A stretch of DNA of 64,000 nt from Niebla homalea. Lineage: Eukaryota > Ascomycota > Lecanoromycetes > Lecanorales > Ramalinaceae. The position numbers and the translations under genes are program-made. Shown one piece after another: positions 31,393 through 43,200 of the stretch (its first letter is position 1; each line of letters starts with the position of its first letter). The notes under the pieces were generated by a model. The model did no database searches, was not told the DNA's origin, and was given only the letters and a program-made list of their open reading frames with translations. The DNA lies in contig JAHGAU010000035.1 in the NCBI GenBank assembly GCA_019925105.1, positions 496,001-560,000 on the forward strand, given 5' to 3'.

Positions 31393-34059
31393 CTTGTAAG
31401 AGTAGTGAACTCGTCAGAGTCTATCTAATCCTTCGGTAGAGACTGAAGCCCTTAAATAGTATTAAGATATAATTATTAGTGTGCTCGATTATGAGGGAGA
31501 CGAGGCAACGACAGACAATATAGCATATAAGCCTGTAACGAAAGAGCAAAAGAAAAAGACAAGAAAGCGAGTGACTTTAAAGACGAAGATTAATAGCAGC
31601 AAAGGGGAAGGGATGAGGGTAGAAGAAGGGCGTGCACGACTTCATATGGATGGACCACGGATTCCCAAGCTTGCGAGGCTCGGCATCACCTCCAAGGAGG
31701 CTTATTCAGGGCCCTGAACCGGCGTTTTTGGCATGTCCCAAAGTAACCATAGGAAAGGCATGGTGGCGGTAAACAGTTCTGGTTGAGGTAGCATTTCTTG
31801 GACTCTGCTAGAAGGAAGACGCCAAGTGGGAACACTAAGGGCTGGATCTTGTAAGGCCGATGAAAGGCTCCGAATGCAGATGCCTATCTAACCCGAATTT
31901 GTCAGGGTAGATACGATCTCGACTGCTTTGGGTGGGAGTCAGGATTCGGAAGAGCAACCGAAATGAAGAGAGGAGCCCGGCCGCCACTCCATGGTCTTTT
32001 ATAATGAAATGTGGCATCAATGATCACCGGTGCATACATTAAATCACAATGCAATTTATTCAGCTCATCCACAGCGAAAGCCTGCAATTGTCTGCCCCGT
32101 CCAGATCATGCCGTATCCTCTTGTCCCAGTAGTCGAAAAGGTATATACAATAGTCCGTGATTTGGCCTTACCGCCGTGAGCCGAACAGAGCCATACTTTT
32201 CCTCTTCATCCGAGCTAAAGAGAGGGGGAAAGCACCCCGCAGGAGTCAAGAATCACCAGTCAGTGCAAAAGCAGAGAGAAATTGTGGGTCGTGGCCGTGT
32301 AAACGTTGTGACGTCGTGGGGAGTAGGAATATCGCTGGTGGGATGCGGTCAGGATTTTTACGAGTTTATTTTTACTATAGGAGCTACCGAGCTAGGGCGG
32401 CCCAATTAGGGCTGGTGAAGCGGCTGCCAATCTCCACAGGCCTTCCCCTGTTCCCGTTGAGCTCGGATAGACAGGGGTTCCTGCTGCATTGGGAAGAGAC
32501 ACTAGCAGTACCCCTGATTTCTGAGCTCCCGCAGCCAATCACAATAATGCGTTCTTTGTGAACCTGAAGTCTGTGATGAAGTCTATCATGAAAACCGCTG
32601 AATGAAGCTCAAAGGAATTACCAGACCACGTGGGCGGATGCATGGCCAGGTCCAAAGCTTCTAGACTTTGTATTACTATCATTCTATCACCGACCAACTT
32701 TCGACTCCAATGTTGTGCAAACGCACGTTCTGATGTACGTCTGACAGGTAAATGGCGAGAAGCTACATCTTTACACTTGCTTAACGTGTTGTCACTTATT
32801 AGGACTCGTCAATACGAGATACGGCCTGGCTTTCCAGTAATTGAGATCCTGCCGTCTCTGTCCAAAACTGAATAGCGGGCAACTTCTCCGAGTGATGAAT
32901 TCGCGTACGAAGACTCGAAGAGACTACATACAGACACAGTACTGCTAGTGACTGTGCCGCTGCCGGAGCCCGTCGTGAACTCCTGATTATGTTCTAGCGT
33001 GACAGAGCCAAAAGACCCGTTGCCGGATTTCACCGTTTCAATAGGACCAGCTTTCTTGGGGAAACCGGTAAGCCCAGATGCGCGCCTTTGGGGTTGGCGC
33101 TCTCGTCTTTGGGCCCCCTTTCCTGATAACGAAATACAATGATAGAAGTTGACATGGGTTTATCTATCTGGACTCTCGGAGATTGCAATTGTGATCCTAC
33201 AGACACATCGAAAGGAAAGGAGTAAGCAGCCACAATGCGTTCAGCCTGAAGTAGGTGTGGGACAGTGGGGCAGGTAAGCTGGTTGGCTTGGTTATTTGGG
33301 TCTTCAATGTGCGTGAAAATCACCGTCACTAGCGTCCTGCAGGCCAGTAGACGGCTTCAAGCCAGCCTCGTATTCAGCAGCGCTGGCAAACCGTGACCCA
33401 TAGTATTGATGCCAAAGAAGGCAATTAGTCGGTAACCATTGTTCGGCATTATGGAAGTTTAGTTGATGCGATCGTCCGTAACCTGGATATGCATTGTCAT
33501 CGCCATCACGAGGCATCAGTTCTACAATCGTCCGTAGTCTGGACATGCATTGTCATCGTTCAACCGGGTTGACCTTTCCTGCATGTGGGATTGTGGGGGT
33601 TGTGCATGAAAAAACGTTGAGGGATTTCCAGTTCCCTTTCTCTGACTCGCAAGAAACCACCAAACAAAAAAGCCGTTGAGCCTTGGCTGACGGAGTAAAT
33701 GGCGAGTACCAAAATTCGGTTACTTCATACTTTGGAAGGCAAAGGCGCTATCAAAGACCAGGAAAATGGCAGGTTGCAGAAGTATGGTCTTTTGACGGGT
33801 CTGGTAGGTCTTGTTGCCGTAAATGCTACCATTCGCCACTGCCAACGTGCGTACCACATACCAAACGCCTGGTCATCCCTTTTGACCACATGCCGGCTCC
33901 TCTAGGTCTCGGAAACACTTGCAAGATCAGCGCGTACTTTTCAACCAGACTTTTGGGGCTCTACCATTGTGGGAATGCTTCAGAAATTACCTTTTTTCTT
34001 GCGAAAAGTAGAAAAGGGGATTTGGTCCATCGAGATCAGCAAATGTCCTACTCATGCCA
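31393..34059. other. Long gene-poor interval
   Basis: 2.67 kb with no gene I can support. An A/T-rich stretch (31450-31480, with TATTTAAG on the minus strand) may serve the adhesin-like promoter. Minus-strand frames at 32809-33546 and a plus frame at 33683-34063 do not join through convincing splice sites or match a family; a decayed gene is possible. It contains a 32-bp imperfect direct repeat at 33471 and 33527. Confidence 0.5.
33471..33558. repeat. 32-bp imperfect direct repeat, two copies
   Basis: Copies at 33471-33502 and 33527-33558 start ATCGTCCGTA and end GCATTGTCATCG; they match at 29 of 32 positions and lie 56 bp apart. Confidence 0.85.
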
Positions 34060-35454
34060 TTAACCGGTCTCCTCTTCTTCCTCGAGCCGGTCAGCCTGTT
34101 CAAGTCGTTCCCTCTCAGCCCTTTGCTCTGGTCGAAGGTTATCTTCCCAAGTGTGCTTGTTGATATATCCGTAGATCATCATATCGATGTAATAATTTTG
34201 TAGTCTCAAATTCCGCCTGATGGCTTCACGAGAGATCAACTCGTCGATAGGAATGAATGGAATCTCGCCCTTTCCCCATCCTTCCCATTGTAATTTTCCA
34301 ACGTCCTGTGGTGGTACACCGCATATTTTCTCGGTGGGTGGTCTCATAGGGATGTAGTCGTAGCGCACAATCATCGTCAGCATGTCCAGCTGCGTGATCA
34401 TTTCCTCGCGCTTCAGCACCCGAGCCAGTACCGAGAAGCTACGCTGGTTGAGCAGCATGCGCCTCAGGCCTGTCTCCCCATTCCCTCGCATCGGATGGGT
34501 CAAAAGCATGTCCAGCTTCAGGACGAACATTTTCGCAGTGAAGAGATCCTTTGCGCTCCAGAATGATTCATCGTGAAATACCCCGATCCGGCGCACGTTG
34601 TCGCTTATGTCAAGTGTGTACCAGAGTTTCTTGATGATTAGACCAGCACGTCTGGGCAAGCGATGACCCTCTTGGTACATGCATTCCACGATGTCATCCA
34701 CCACCTGTTCACGATACAGCACCATCCTCAGCCAGCGAAACGATGGCACCCATCTTGCCTCAGCCGGCCTGACCTCGTGAGGGCGCTGCGCCGGGTCACG
34801 AATGCAAAGACTCAGATAGTTGCGGAAGAGGAACGTTCGGGACGACTCCGGGGCCTTGGATACTGACTGTGCCAGGATGTGCGCAGTGAATCGACGGTTG
34901 GCAAGGATTTGGAAGTCCCTGCATATAGAGTAGAGGACGACTAGTTCATCGACATCAAAGTATCTGGTCAATTCCAGAACCAGATCTGCGTGAGCGAGCA
35001 GGGCATTGAAAATACCGGGTCGTCTCTTGGCCGCTTTCTGGCCGGGATGCGCATGAGCTGGGGGGCTTGGTCCGGGTGGCGAGATTTCAACCTGGGTAGA
35101 CAAGGCAATCGGTGGCTTCGTGATCTCGGCGATTCGACCTGTGTTGATCTCTCCATCCGTCAAAGTTCGCCGACGCTTGCTAGGTGAGGGCAAATCATCA
35201 CCGACACCAAGGCTCATTTGAGAGAATGGCTCGGTGGCTGGGCCGGCTGGAGTAGACGGTCTTGAGACATCTTTGTTGCTTGTCGATGCCCTTGCTCGTT
35301 TACGGGTGTCTGTGGAGTCATCTGGGCTCCCGGAAGAAGCTTGATGGGGATTGCCCTGCGCAGTGGTGGCAGAAGACGTCGAGCGCGGATCTTCGTCTGT
35401 TGGGTGAAGAGTATTACGGAGCGAAAATGCCTGAGAGGCCTGACTATGGTCCAT
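34060..35454 (-). CDS. F-box-like protein, conserved in ascomycetes
   Basis: Single exon, 464 aa from the ATG at 35454; nine further in-frame codons to an upstream ATG at 35481 are less likely to be used. Residues 1-130 are Ser/Pro/Thr-rich with a basic KRRR cluster (possible nuclear signal). Around residue 135 begins an F-box-like helix set: PGIFNALLAHADLVLELTRY, then DVDELVVLYSICRDF. The remaining ~280 residues are a conserved-looking globular region rich in Arg/Trp/Tyr, with a RRAGLIIKKLWYTLD segment and a repeated RRMLLNQR/RVLKREEM helical pattern. It ends in an acidic Glu-rich tail. F-box proteins recruit substrates to SCF ubiquitin ligases; the substrate is unknown. The F-box call is by pattern only. 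Confidence 0.7.
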   Translation of the reverse strand: MDHSQASQAFSLRNTLHPTDEDPRSTSSATTAQGNPHQASSGSPDDSTDTRKRARASTSNKDVSRPSTPAGPATEPFSQMSLGVGDDLPSPSKRRRTLTDGEINTGRIAEITKPPIALSTQVEISPPGPSPPAHAHPGQKAAKRRPGIFNALLAHADLVLELTRYFDVDELVVLYSICRDFQILANRRFTAHILAQSVSKAPESSRTFLFRNYLSLCIRDPAQRPHEVRPAEARWVPSFRWLRMVLYREQVVDDIVECMYQEGHRLPRRAGLIIKKLWYTLDISDNVRRIGVFHDESFWSAKDLFTAKMFVLKLDMLLTHPMRGNGETGLRRMLLNQRSFSVLARVLKREEMITQLDMLTMIVRYDYIPMRPPTEKICGVPPQDVGKLQWEGWGKGEIPFIPIDELISREAIRRNLRLQNYYIDMMIYGYINKHTWEDNLRPEQRAERERLEQADRLEEEEETG

Positions 35455-35891
35455 GAAGAAATGAATGGACACGCGAAACAATTCGAGAAGCTCTCTAGAA
35501 GTGAGTGATGGGAACTATGAGCAGGTAAACATGAGAGGAGAGACTAGGTAGCATCGCCGCGCCGGTGGATGGTGGATGGCAGGCGACATGGAAACCACAA
35601 AACAGGTCATTGAGTAGAAAAAGTCACATGCTCTCATTCACTCACGAGCATACAGTAAATTGCCAAGCAATCCATCAGCCTCTGCCTGTTGAAGTGGCAT
35701 GATGCGACACATGTATTGAGGTCGAGATGCAACCCATATGCTTACCACTGTTACTCTATCCCATCGCCATCCAGCACTTGGGTCTGGCGTGATGAACACC
35801 AGCCAACGCCTGGCAATGCAAATGATGCGTTTTTTCTAACCAGCGCAGATTTTACCTAAATAATCCCCCTCGGCGATCTCTGATACACAGC
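35455..35891. other. Intergenic
   Basis: 437 bp between two minus-strand genes: the promoter of the F-box-like gene and the 3' region of FOL2. No gene seen. Confidence 0.5.
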
Positions 35892-37093
35892 TCATCTCCT
35901 GCTGACAAGATTCAAGAATTCTTCCCTTGTCTTCGCGCTTGATCGCATACATCCAAGCATACAGCTCGTCACAGTCGTTGCCGACGTCTTCTCGACTCCT
36001 CGCATGACCATGCAGAGATGGCTGGATTCCATGACTACAGCCACGCCTTGCGGCTTCAATACTTCGGTGATTGCGAGCGCAACCTGTTTCGTCAAGCGCT
36101 CCTGTACTTGGAGTCTTCGGGAGAACATCTCGGCAAGGCGGGCCAGCTTGGATAAGCCCAAAACTCTTCCTGCAAACCGTCAGTCCCGACCAAGCGCCCA
36201 AGAGGTCATGGGCTCCTACGATTCGGTATATAGCCAATATGCATCTGCAGGTAATACAAGTCAGTGCTGCCCTCCGACGCCTGCCCGCACAAGGCCAAAG
36301 TAGGTGGGTGTAGCTCACCTTGCCAGTGAATGGAACTAGATGATGCTCGCAGAGCGAGAAGACCTCAATATCCTTCACAATGACCAGCTCGTCATGGTCT
36401 TCTTGGAAGACGGCGCCGTTCACAAGGTCCCGGACGTTCTCCTCGTAGCCCTTGGTGAAGAAGAGCATGGCTTTGGCGTAGCGCTCTGGAGTGCCCCGCA
36501 GCCCCTCCCTCTCCGGATCTTCGCCTATGCATTCCAATATGGTCGTGATTGCGCCCTCAAGTTTCTGTAGCCGCTCGAGAGATTGCGTCGGCGTGGCTTC
36601 CCGCCTTTCCCTCGTACCCAGACCTACGAGTCGTGCGTCAGCAAGCATGACGGATGATTTGGGAGCAGTCGCGACACTCACTTGGCCAACTCAAACCATC
36701 AAAGTCGATGGGAGGGTTCTGTGTATATGGACTTGCAGGTCTGCTGGCTGTAGAAGGGGGAGGCCGCGGAGGTTCGTCTCGGGGATCTCTCGGCGCTATG
36801 TTGAGTTCTGGATCGTTCTCATACCCATGCCCATGCCCATGCCCACTGCCATCAAGTGGAGGGTTGCTCGCGTGATTCTGATCGTCGGATGCTTCGTCAC
36901 TAGTCTCAAGATCTATGGCTTGCCTTCGGCTGTTGGAAGCTATGATGGAGGCAGTGAGCTTGTCTCGCTCGCGCACGTTCACCGAAGTTCGTCGAAGGGG
37001 CGAGCTATATTGGGCCGAGTGCGCATGATGGCCGTTGAGAAGATGGGAGGGTAGCGCAGTCCTGGGCTTCGATTCACTGGCTTGATAATTCAT
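35892..37093 (-). CDS. FOL2: GTP cyclohydrolase I
   Basis: Four exons: 37093-36682, 36623-36319, 36244-36220, 36169-35892 (339 aa). The third exon is only 25 nt (MHIGYIPN plus one base). Introns are 58, 74 and 50 bp. The N-terminal ~120 residues are a low-complexity extension typical of filamentous fungi, ending in [15 protein letters not shown], with a short His-Gly run. The catalytic domain shows [30 protein letters not shown], the zinc/active-site [43 protein letters not shown] and the third zinc ligand region SCMLGCM. It converts GTP to 7,8-dihydroneopterin triphosphate, the first step of folate and pterin synthesis, as a decamer in the cytosol. The start ATG at 37093 was preferred over the open frame continuing upstream. 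Confidence 0.95.
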
Positions 37094-37302
37094 CTTTGGA
37101 GCGAGAATTTCTTGAGCAACTACGGCCAACTTTCCTTGCTCCGCATGGTGGATGACGCTACGCGGAAACAGCAAACGCGAAAATCGCAGGTTTGTCCTTT
37201 GGCCCCCGGTTAGTCCAGTCGTGAACAAAGTTTCCAAACCGTCAACCCTTTCAATTAAATCATGTACGGAACCGTGCTGAAGTGCCTCTACAATGCTTGC
37301 CT

Positions 37303-38615
37303 CTATATTCGACTCGTTCCGCTATATGCGTCCAGAAAACCGCCAGTTACAGCAGCCAGCAATTGGTATGCGATTGCAGTCCGGGGTGGTAACCTCAGCC
37401 CTCCCTCCTTGTATCGCGGACCAGCTTCTTCCCCCAATCCGCTCGTACCAACCTCAAGTGCCTCCCGTACCTCCTCTAGCCTCACCCACTTAGCGTCCTC
37501 CAATTCCGGATCATGCTTCAGCAAGATCTCTTCCTTGCCGGGCACACACTGCCCAATGGCTCCGATCATCAGATTGGCGGGAAACGGCCATGGCTGCGTG
37601 CTGTGAATGACAACTCTGCCAAGCGTGACCCCACTCTCCTCCCAGACTTCACGTCGGACCGCCTCCTCGACGGACTCGGCAGGTTCCACGAAGCCTGCCA
37701 GCGTGCTATACCAATATCTAGGCCAACGCTTCTGACGACCGAGCAAGACGCGTTCGCCATCTGCAGAAAGAACGGCCATTATGACGGTGGGATCGGTACG
37801 AGGGAACGAGAGATTACTGACGCCTTTCCGTGTTGCACAGCTCGGCCGATCGATTGGTTTCTGATCGATGGTAGAGCCGATGGCAGATCCCTTGGCGAGC
37901 GACGCCATGTCCGTTGGTGGGCAGATACGCTTCGTCCCAGCATTTGTTGATAACGTCTTTTGGCCGCACTGCCCGCAAAAGGGATTCCGGCTATTCCAGT
38001 CGAGAAGTGCACGGGCTTGCGCGTAAACAGCTGCTGACGGAGCAGGTAAGGACGTATGCATTCGGCCCTCCACAAAATGAGCCCCACGAGACTCCATCTT
38101 CTCGATCAGTTCTTGCGCGGCCGCAGTGATCGAGCCTTTCGGTGTTACATCCAACGCGAAGAATGGTGAGCCGCGGTAGATGTTCCACTCGAAATCCGAC
38201 TTTTGAGTCTCATCCAACCCAAGAAAGATAAGCTGAGGTATGGTGACTCGAGAGTTGTACTCGGTTAGTAGATCGGCTTCCGACTTGGCATAGGGATTGT
38301 CGCCAATGATGGTCCGGACATCGTCATACGTGACATATTCGAGCTGGGTAGGATCCTTTGCCAAGGGTTGTAGGTTGTCAAAGAGCAGGAATGATGTGGA
38401 CGGATGCCCGAGGGCAGCAGTAAGGAAGGCATGATCGGTGCGCAAGAATGAGACGCGATTGAGTGGTGACCCTATCCCCATCAACGAAGCTTTATAGATG
38501 GCGCAAGGGGTACTCACTCACCACTGAAGTAATTTGCGATCTCCTTGCCAAATTTTCGAGAGAGCATAGAGTCGACGTCGGGGTGGGCAGGGTCTGGTAA
38601 TTGCGGGACAGGCAT
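37303..38615 (-). CDS. NPY1: NADH pyrophosphatase (Nudix hydrolase, Npy1/NudC family)
   Basis: Two exons: 38615-38522 and 38471-37303 (420 aa); the 50-bp intron has donor GTGAGT. Order: N-terminal MLSRKFGKEIANYFSGSPLNRVSFLR, a NudC N-domain, a zinc-ribbon remnant (NPFCGQCGQKT..KRICPP), then the Nudix box GFVEPAESVEEAVRREVWEE, followed by PWPFPANLMIGAI. The SQPWPFPxS-type motif after the Nudix box defines the NADH-specific subgroup. The enzyme cleaves NADH to NMNH and AMP; fungal and mammalian (NUDT12) forms are peroxisomal. The last three residues are SRI, a plausible weak PTS1. The next gene upstream is SPC3 on the same strand. Confidence 0.93.
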
Positions 38616-39016
38616 GTTGGGGAATGTCAGAAGTCTGCAAGACTCCAAGCAGTGCGAGGAGAGCAGGTCACCGTGTTCGAGTCATCTTCAGGTGGATGGA
38701 ATATACATATCGCACGCGAGAATCAATCAACTGTGTAAGACCAAGTGACGAGAAGGTGAAGCCGTAGAGATGATACGGAATACTGTAGGTAGGTAGGCGT
38801 CGAAAGAATAAGTTAGCGGCGGATATAAGAACTTTGCCCCTCCCTCAGTCTGACTTATCGACCTCTCAGCTCCTTCTTCCAAAGCTCCTTCTTCCAAAGA
38901 AACCAATTCCCAATTGGGACGCCTGGCGACTGTATTCAACAGTGCTGCAAGGTTCAAGGCGTTCGTTGCAATCAGAGTCTTGCTCAATGGATCGAAATGC
39001 TATCACGGTTCGGGTG
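38616..39016. other. Intergenic, NPY1 promoter / SPC3 3' region
   Basis: 401 bp between two minus-strand genes, with no additional coding signal. A short tandem duplication (GCTCCTTCTTCCAAA twice, ~38868-38896) is visible. Confidence 0.55.
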
Positions 39017-39895
39017 TTATAAGACTCCAGATGCTGCTGCTGCCTCGGGTGTCTCCTTCTTACCCACCACTGTCTCCCCAGTGGACGCCTTTCCTTTCAG
39101 GGCGGGCATGCTGAAGCTCTGAGATCTCCCCCCTACCAATCCCTTCCACCTCCCAAATGAATGGTCCTCACTCGTTGTCCAGGTCAGCGCTCCAACCCAC
39201 GGCTGGACATTCCAGCCCATGACCAGTGTCACATTCTGACGCTCGGATATGACATTGCTAATGTCTGTGATCTGATACTTGGGTTTGCTGTTTTTCAGGC
39301 GAACAATTCCTGGTTCGGGCCCGGGCTCATCCCCTCTTTTGAATTTCTGAGGTTTCCTGCTCTTTTGGGCTGGTGGAGTATTCCAATTGAAGTACTTCGT
39401 AGGAATAAATGGATGCAGTTGGCTCGGCGAGTTGATGATCGAGTCCCAGATGACAGCCTGAGAGGGCGGTGAATCTGCCTGCGAATCCGAAGAAGGATAT
39501 GTGGCTGTGATCCATACGAAGATTTGCTTGGTATTCCAATTGAAGAGCGATGTAAGATCTAAAACCCTTCAACGTTCCGGAGCGGACAACGCCTATAGCA
39601 GCCATTTCTTACCAGCATCTAGATCAAATTTGATGTGGGCATATTCTTCCTTTTTCGTCGAGTAGTAATTTGGCCGACCTTTAACTCTTGGACCAGATCA
39701 GCTTGCACTAGTGTTGATGGTCTTGAGAGATGTTTCTCAAACTCACATTTGAAGGTTGCGGAGAACTGGCTCAATGGACGCGGAAGGACCCTGCGGGAGA
39801 AAGACAACTGAGATAGCAGTGAGGATGGCAGTCACGAAGGCAACAGTAGTAAAGAAACCAAAGGTATTTTGCACCCTGACGACCGTCGAATGCAT
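39017..39895 (-). CDS. SPC3: Signal peptidase complex subunit 3
   Basis: Three exons: 39895-39747, 39686-39613, 39558-39017 (254 aa). Intron 1 (60 bp, donor GTGAGT) uses an AAG acceptor giving NLQIVKGRPNYYSTKKEEY; intron 2 (54 bp) gives DLDADLTSLFNWNTKQIFV. MHSTVVRVQNTFGFFTTVA precedes a single N-terminal membrane anchor (AFVTAILTAISVVFL). The lumenal domain carries IITNSP-like and KYQITDISNVISERQNVTL motifs and a final WTTSEDHSF segment. Spc3 is essential for the ER signal peptidase, placing the catalytic subunit on nascent secretory chains. The C-terminal ~40 residues beyond the core are Gly/Ala/Lys-rich, as in filamentous fungi. Confidence 0.95.
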
Positions 39896-40243
39896 CCCCA
39901 AGATGGATCGCTGAGGATCTTGCTGCGATATTTACAGCTTGCACAGCTTTGCAGACCACCTTGATAGGTACTGTAGAGCAAAAGAACACTTGGCTGGTGG
40001 TGGTCGACATATCAATCACGGGAGAGTGTCAGTAGAGGGCCTTGGCAGAGGGGAAGGCGACACCCCACTTTTCCCTAGGGGCCACCCCCCTATCGAGGTA
40101 ATACGACTACTTTCATGCTCCCTTCGTAGGCACAGCTGTAGATTCTATTTACAATGGGTCCTGATTGGTGGGATGAAGAAGGCAATCTTTCCTGCCCCCA
40201 AGCCCCCGCTATGCTTTTCATACTAGGTACACATGCAGCGGCA
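39896..40243. other. Intergenic, SPC3 promoter / XRN1 3' region
   Basis: 348 bp between minus-strand SPC3 and XRN1. C-rich around 40060-40092 (CACCCCACTTTTCCC, GCCACCCCCC). No gene seen. Confidence 0.5.
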
Positions 40244-43200
40244 TCAATTCTGCTGAACGACAACGGCAGATGCCCTTCCACGTCCTCCCGTCCTCCTTTC
40301 CGGCGCCACTCCTCTCGAAGGCAGAGCTCGGCCGCCCCTGCCTTGACTCCGCGTGTCAAGATTGGCAGGGGGGGGCGCATTGACATACGACTGGGGTGTG
40401 AAGGCTGGATTGTTGGGGAGGATGCTGTCGTCTTCTTCTCCTGTGTCGAGCTTTATATAGCCACTACTGTTCCCTGTATTGAATGCTCTGCCTCGTGATG
40501 ACGGCGCGGCTGATGCTCTGCCACGCATGAGCGATTCATTGTTCTGGAAATGCCCGCGCCCTTGTCTTGTTGCCGGCGAGCCCCCACGAAGAGGAAGGTT
40601 TCGCGACAGCCCATTAGATTGACCAGGAACGCCTCTACCTCCCCGGCCAAGACCCTCAAAGCCTCGTTGGACCCTCGTGGCTGATACCGCACCTCGGAAC
40701 GAGTTAGACAGGGGTGGTGGTGTCGGAGCAGGCCTCATTTGACCCATACCGTTCGGGCCAGCCGGTGCACCATAGCCTGGCACACTCAACGGTATATTTT
40801 GCGCGGTAGGCCGGTGATTGTCGCCAGCTCGAGATCCAGCAATAAGCTGACGATCGGTGAGGTTAAGCACGGAGTGTAACGGGACTGTAGAACCGCGGAA
40901 GGGCGAACACCTATCCTCGAGGGAGGTGCCACTCATGAATGTCACATCAAAGAGGATGTCGAGCAGCGTCGTCCTCGATGTCCGCGTTTTGCCGACGACT
41001 GTTCCACGAGTCGCAATTGGGACTCGCCCAGAATCCTGCACATAGACAACGCGATCGCCAACCGCGAACCTCTGATGGCTCAGCCGATGTTGAGCATCCG
41101 AAGGTTTCAAGATTGCAGTACGAGGCGCGCCCTTGATTTTCTTATTAGCACCTTTGCCTGGCGGATCAAGTTGGAAAGCATTATCCGCTGCCAGCTCAAG
41201 CCTATGCACTACTTCGGAGTCCAATTGCTCGGCATCAAGCGGGACTCTTTCAAAGCTCTTGGACTCTATCTCTTTGAGCCAGGTTTGGATTTGCTTGATT
41301 TTGATGTAGGCTTCCTTCTCCGGATAGAAATCGGTTGCTTCGTATGTGTTACCCTGCGAATTGCGTTGGATGCCGGCAATGAACTCGGGGAATTTGATCA
41401 TGTAATTCCTGACCAGCTGAATCGCCTTTTCGCTGAACTCCCATCCTGTCGGCCCCCGACGCGAATACCCAAGGACTTTGAGCTTCTTGGCTTCGAATTT
41501 TAGGTTGAGCCCAAGATTGACTCGCTCTTTGTCGACGTTTACTTGAAAAGAAGACGTAATTTTGCTAAGGACCAGAGGATTCAGACCTAGGACTTTGGCG
41601 ACCGCAAACGAAGGGGAGTACGGAGAGCGGCGATCTGCATCTGCAGCTATTTCGCGCCCGAATTCAAGTGTCTTGGTTGCAGCTGTCGACACCCACACAT
41701 CAACCCTGTTGTCTGTGTAGCCAACGACTTCAAGCGGTCGACCGTAATTGAAATCGCCTAAGAAGAAGGCCCTCGAGCCGATGGGAAACTCCTCTTGGAC
41801 GGGAAGTGCAGCTTTCTCCATGAATCGACGATCCTCATGGGCAACCTGTGTGACCACTGTTTGAGATGCGTAATCCGTCTCAATACCTGTGATCTGGGCG
41901 TACTCTTTTACGATTGCCCCTTCATCTGTTTTTCTCAACCCTTTCAAAGTTTCGACATGAACGAGGGATTGAACATCCCCAATCAGCATTCCCAAGCGCT
42001 TGCTGTATACCGATTCAATGCGATCTGACTTCCTATGCCACAAGTCAATCTCTTGGGTCCCCCTCGGAATTGTGAGAGGAGGTCCGACGCCATTTTGTGG
42101 GAGTGAATAGTCGAACATCTCATCAGATACCCGGACGACTTTGGCCTCCGACAAGAAAGGATATCCGACATGGACTTTTTGCCCCAAGAGTTTCTTTGCA
42201 TATTCTACGTTCGTCCGTCGCTCTGACTGCAGCAGCGTGATGACCATGCTCTCCTGTCGACTATCTTGTTGAAACACATTGACTCCATGAAAGCCCAGGT
42301 TACCAGAGAACGGAAGAGTCTTCAGACTAGGGAATCCATATAGAGCAGATTCACCAAGCTTGACCCCTTGCATCAAACCCACATGGTACTCCAGGCCTTC
42401 CATGGTTGGTAGGTCAAAGATATTTTCCACACAATGGCACCGTGGGATGTCCGGGAAAATACCCACAAGTGATGAAGGATAGATATACTCCACGTCTTGT
42501 GAGTATGTGAACTTGAGCGAAACCCCAAACTCATTCCTAGCCCTTTCATCTTGGGTGAGAAGAGAGTCCTTGGTTTGCATGGCTGGCAGGAGCCTGTTCT
42601 CGTCGATGAATGGAATCTTAACCACTGCTTCCCATTCCATTTTCTTACCATTCATATCTAATTCGAACTCCCTAGGATAGAAATCGATAATCGGAGAGTC
42701 TAGGTTGGTCATAAGGTCGTGATATGCTTTTGGCACAATGATCTTGCTTCTATCGGGTAGGACTCCCATTAACTGCTGGTACGGTCTGAACGGCTGGCCG
42801 AGCTGGAAGGCCATATTGGCACTCAAGCCCTTCTTGACGTCTGCAGGCCGCCAACATCAGACTACAGTGCAACAGTCATAAGTGTACAGATAGCATACCT
42901 GATATCATAGGAGAGTAGTGATAGCGGTAAAACCATGGCCACGAAGCCACACCGCGATAGTAGTAGTACAAAACCCACTGTAAGCCTTGTACGTAATTCT
43001 CGGTCAGCTCTCGCATCCCTTGCTCGTCGTCAAGACCCCAACCGAATTTGCTCTTGTAATACTTGTCCTTCCATGCCTCAAACTTTTCTTCGTATTTACG
43101 ATCCATCTGTTCTTGAATTTCCTGAGCACTCACATCAATGACCTTTGCGTTTTCATACCGCTTCATAACTCTCAACAGGGCCAGAGAAGCTTCTTCATCC

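Noticed and set aside
35836..36681. Reading the FOL2 frame straight through to 35836
   Set aside because: The downstream part of that frame is intron read-through; the spliced frame gives the conserved cyclohydrolase core and ends at 35892.
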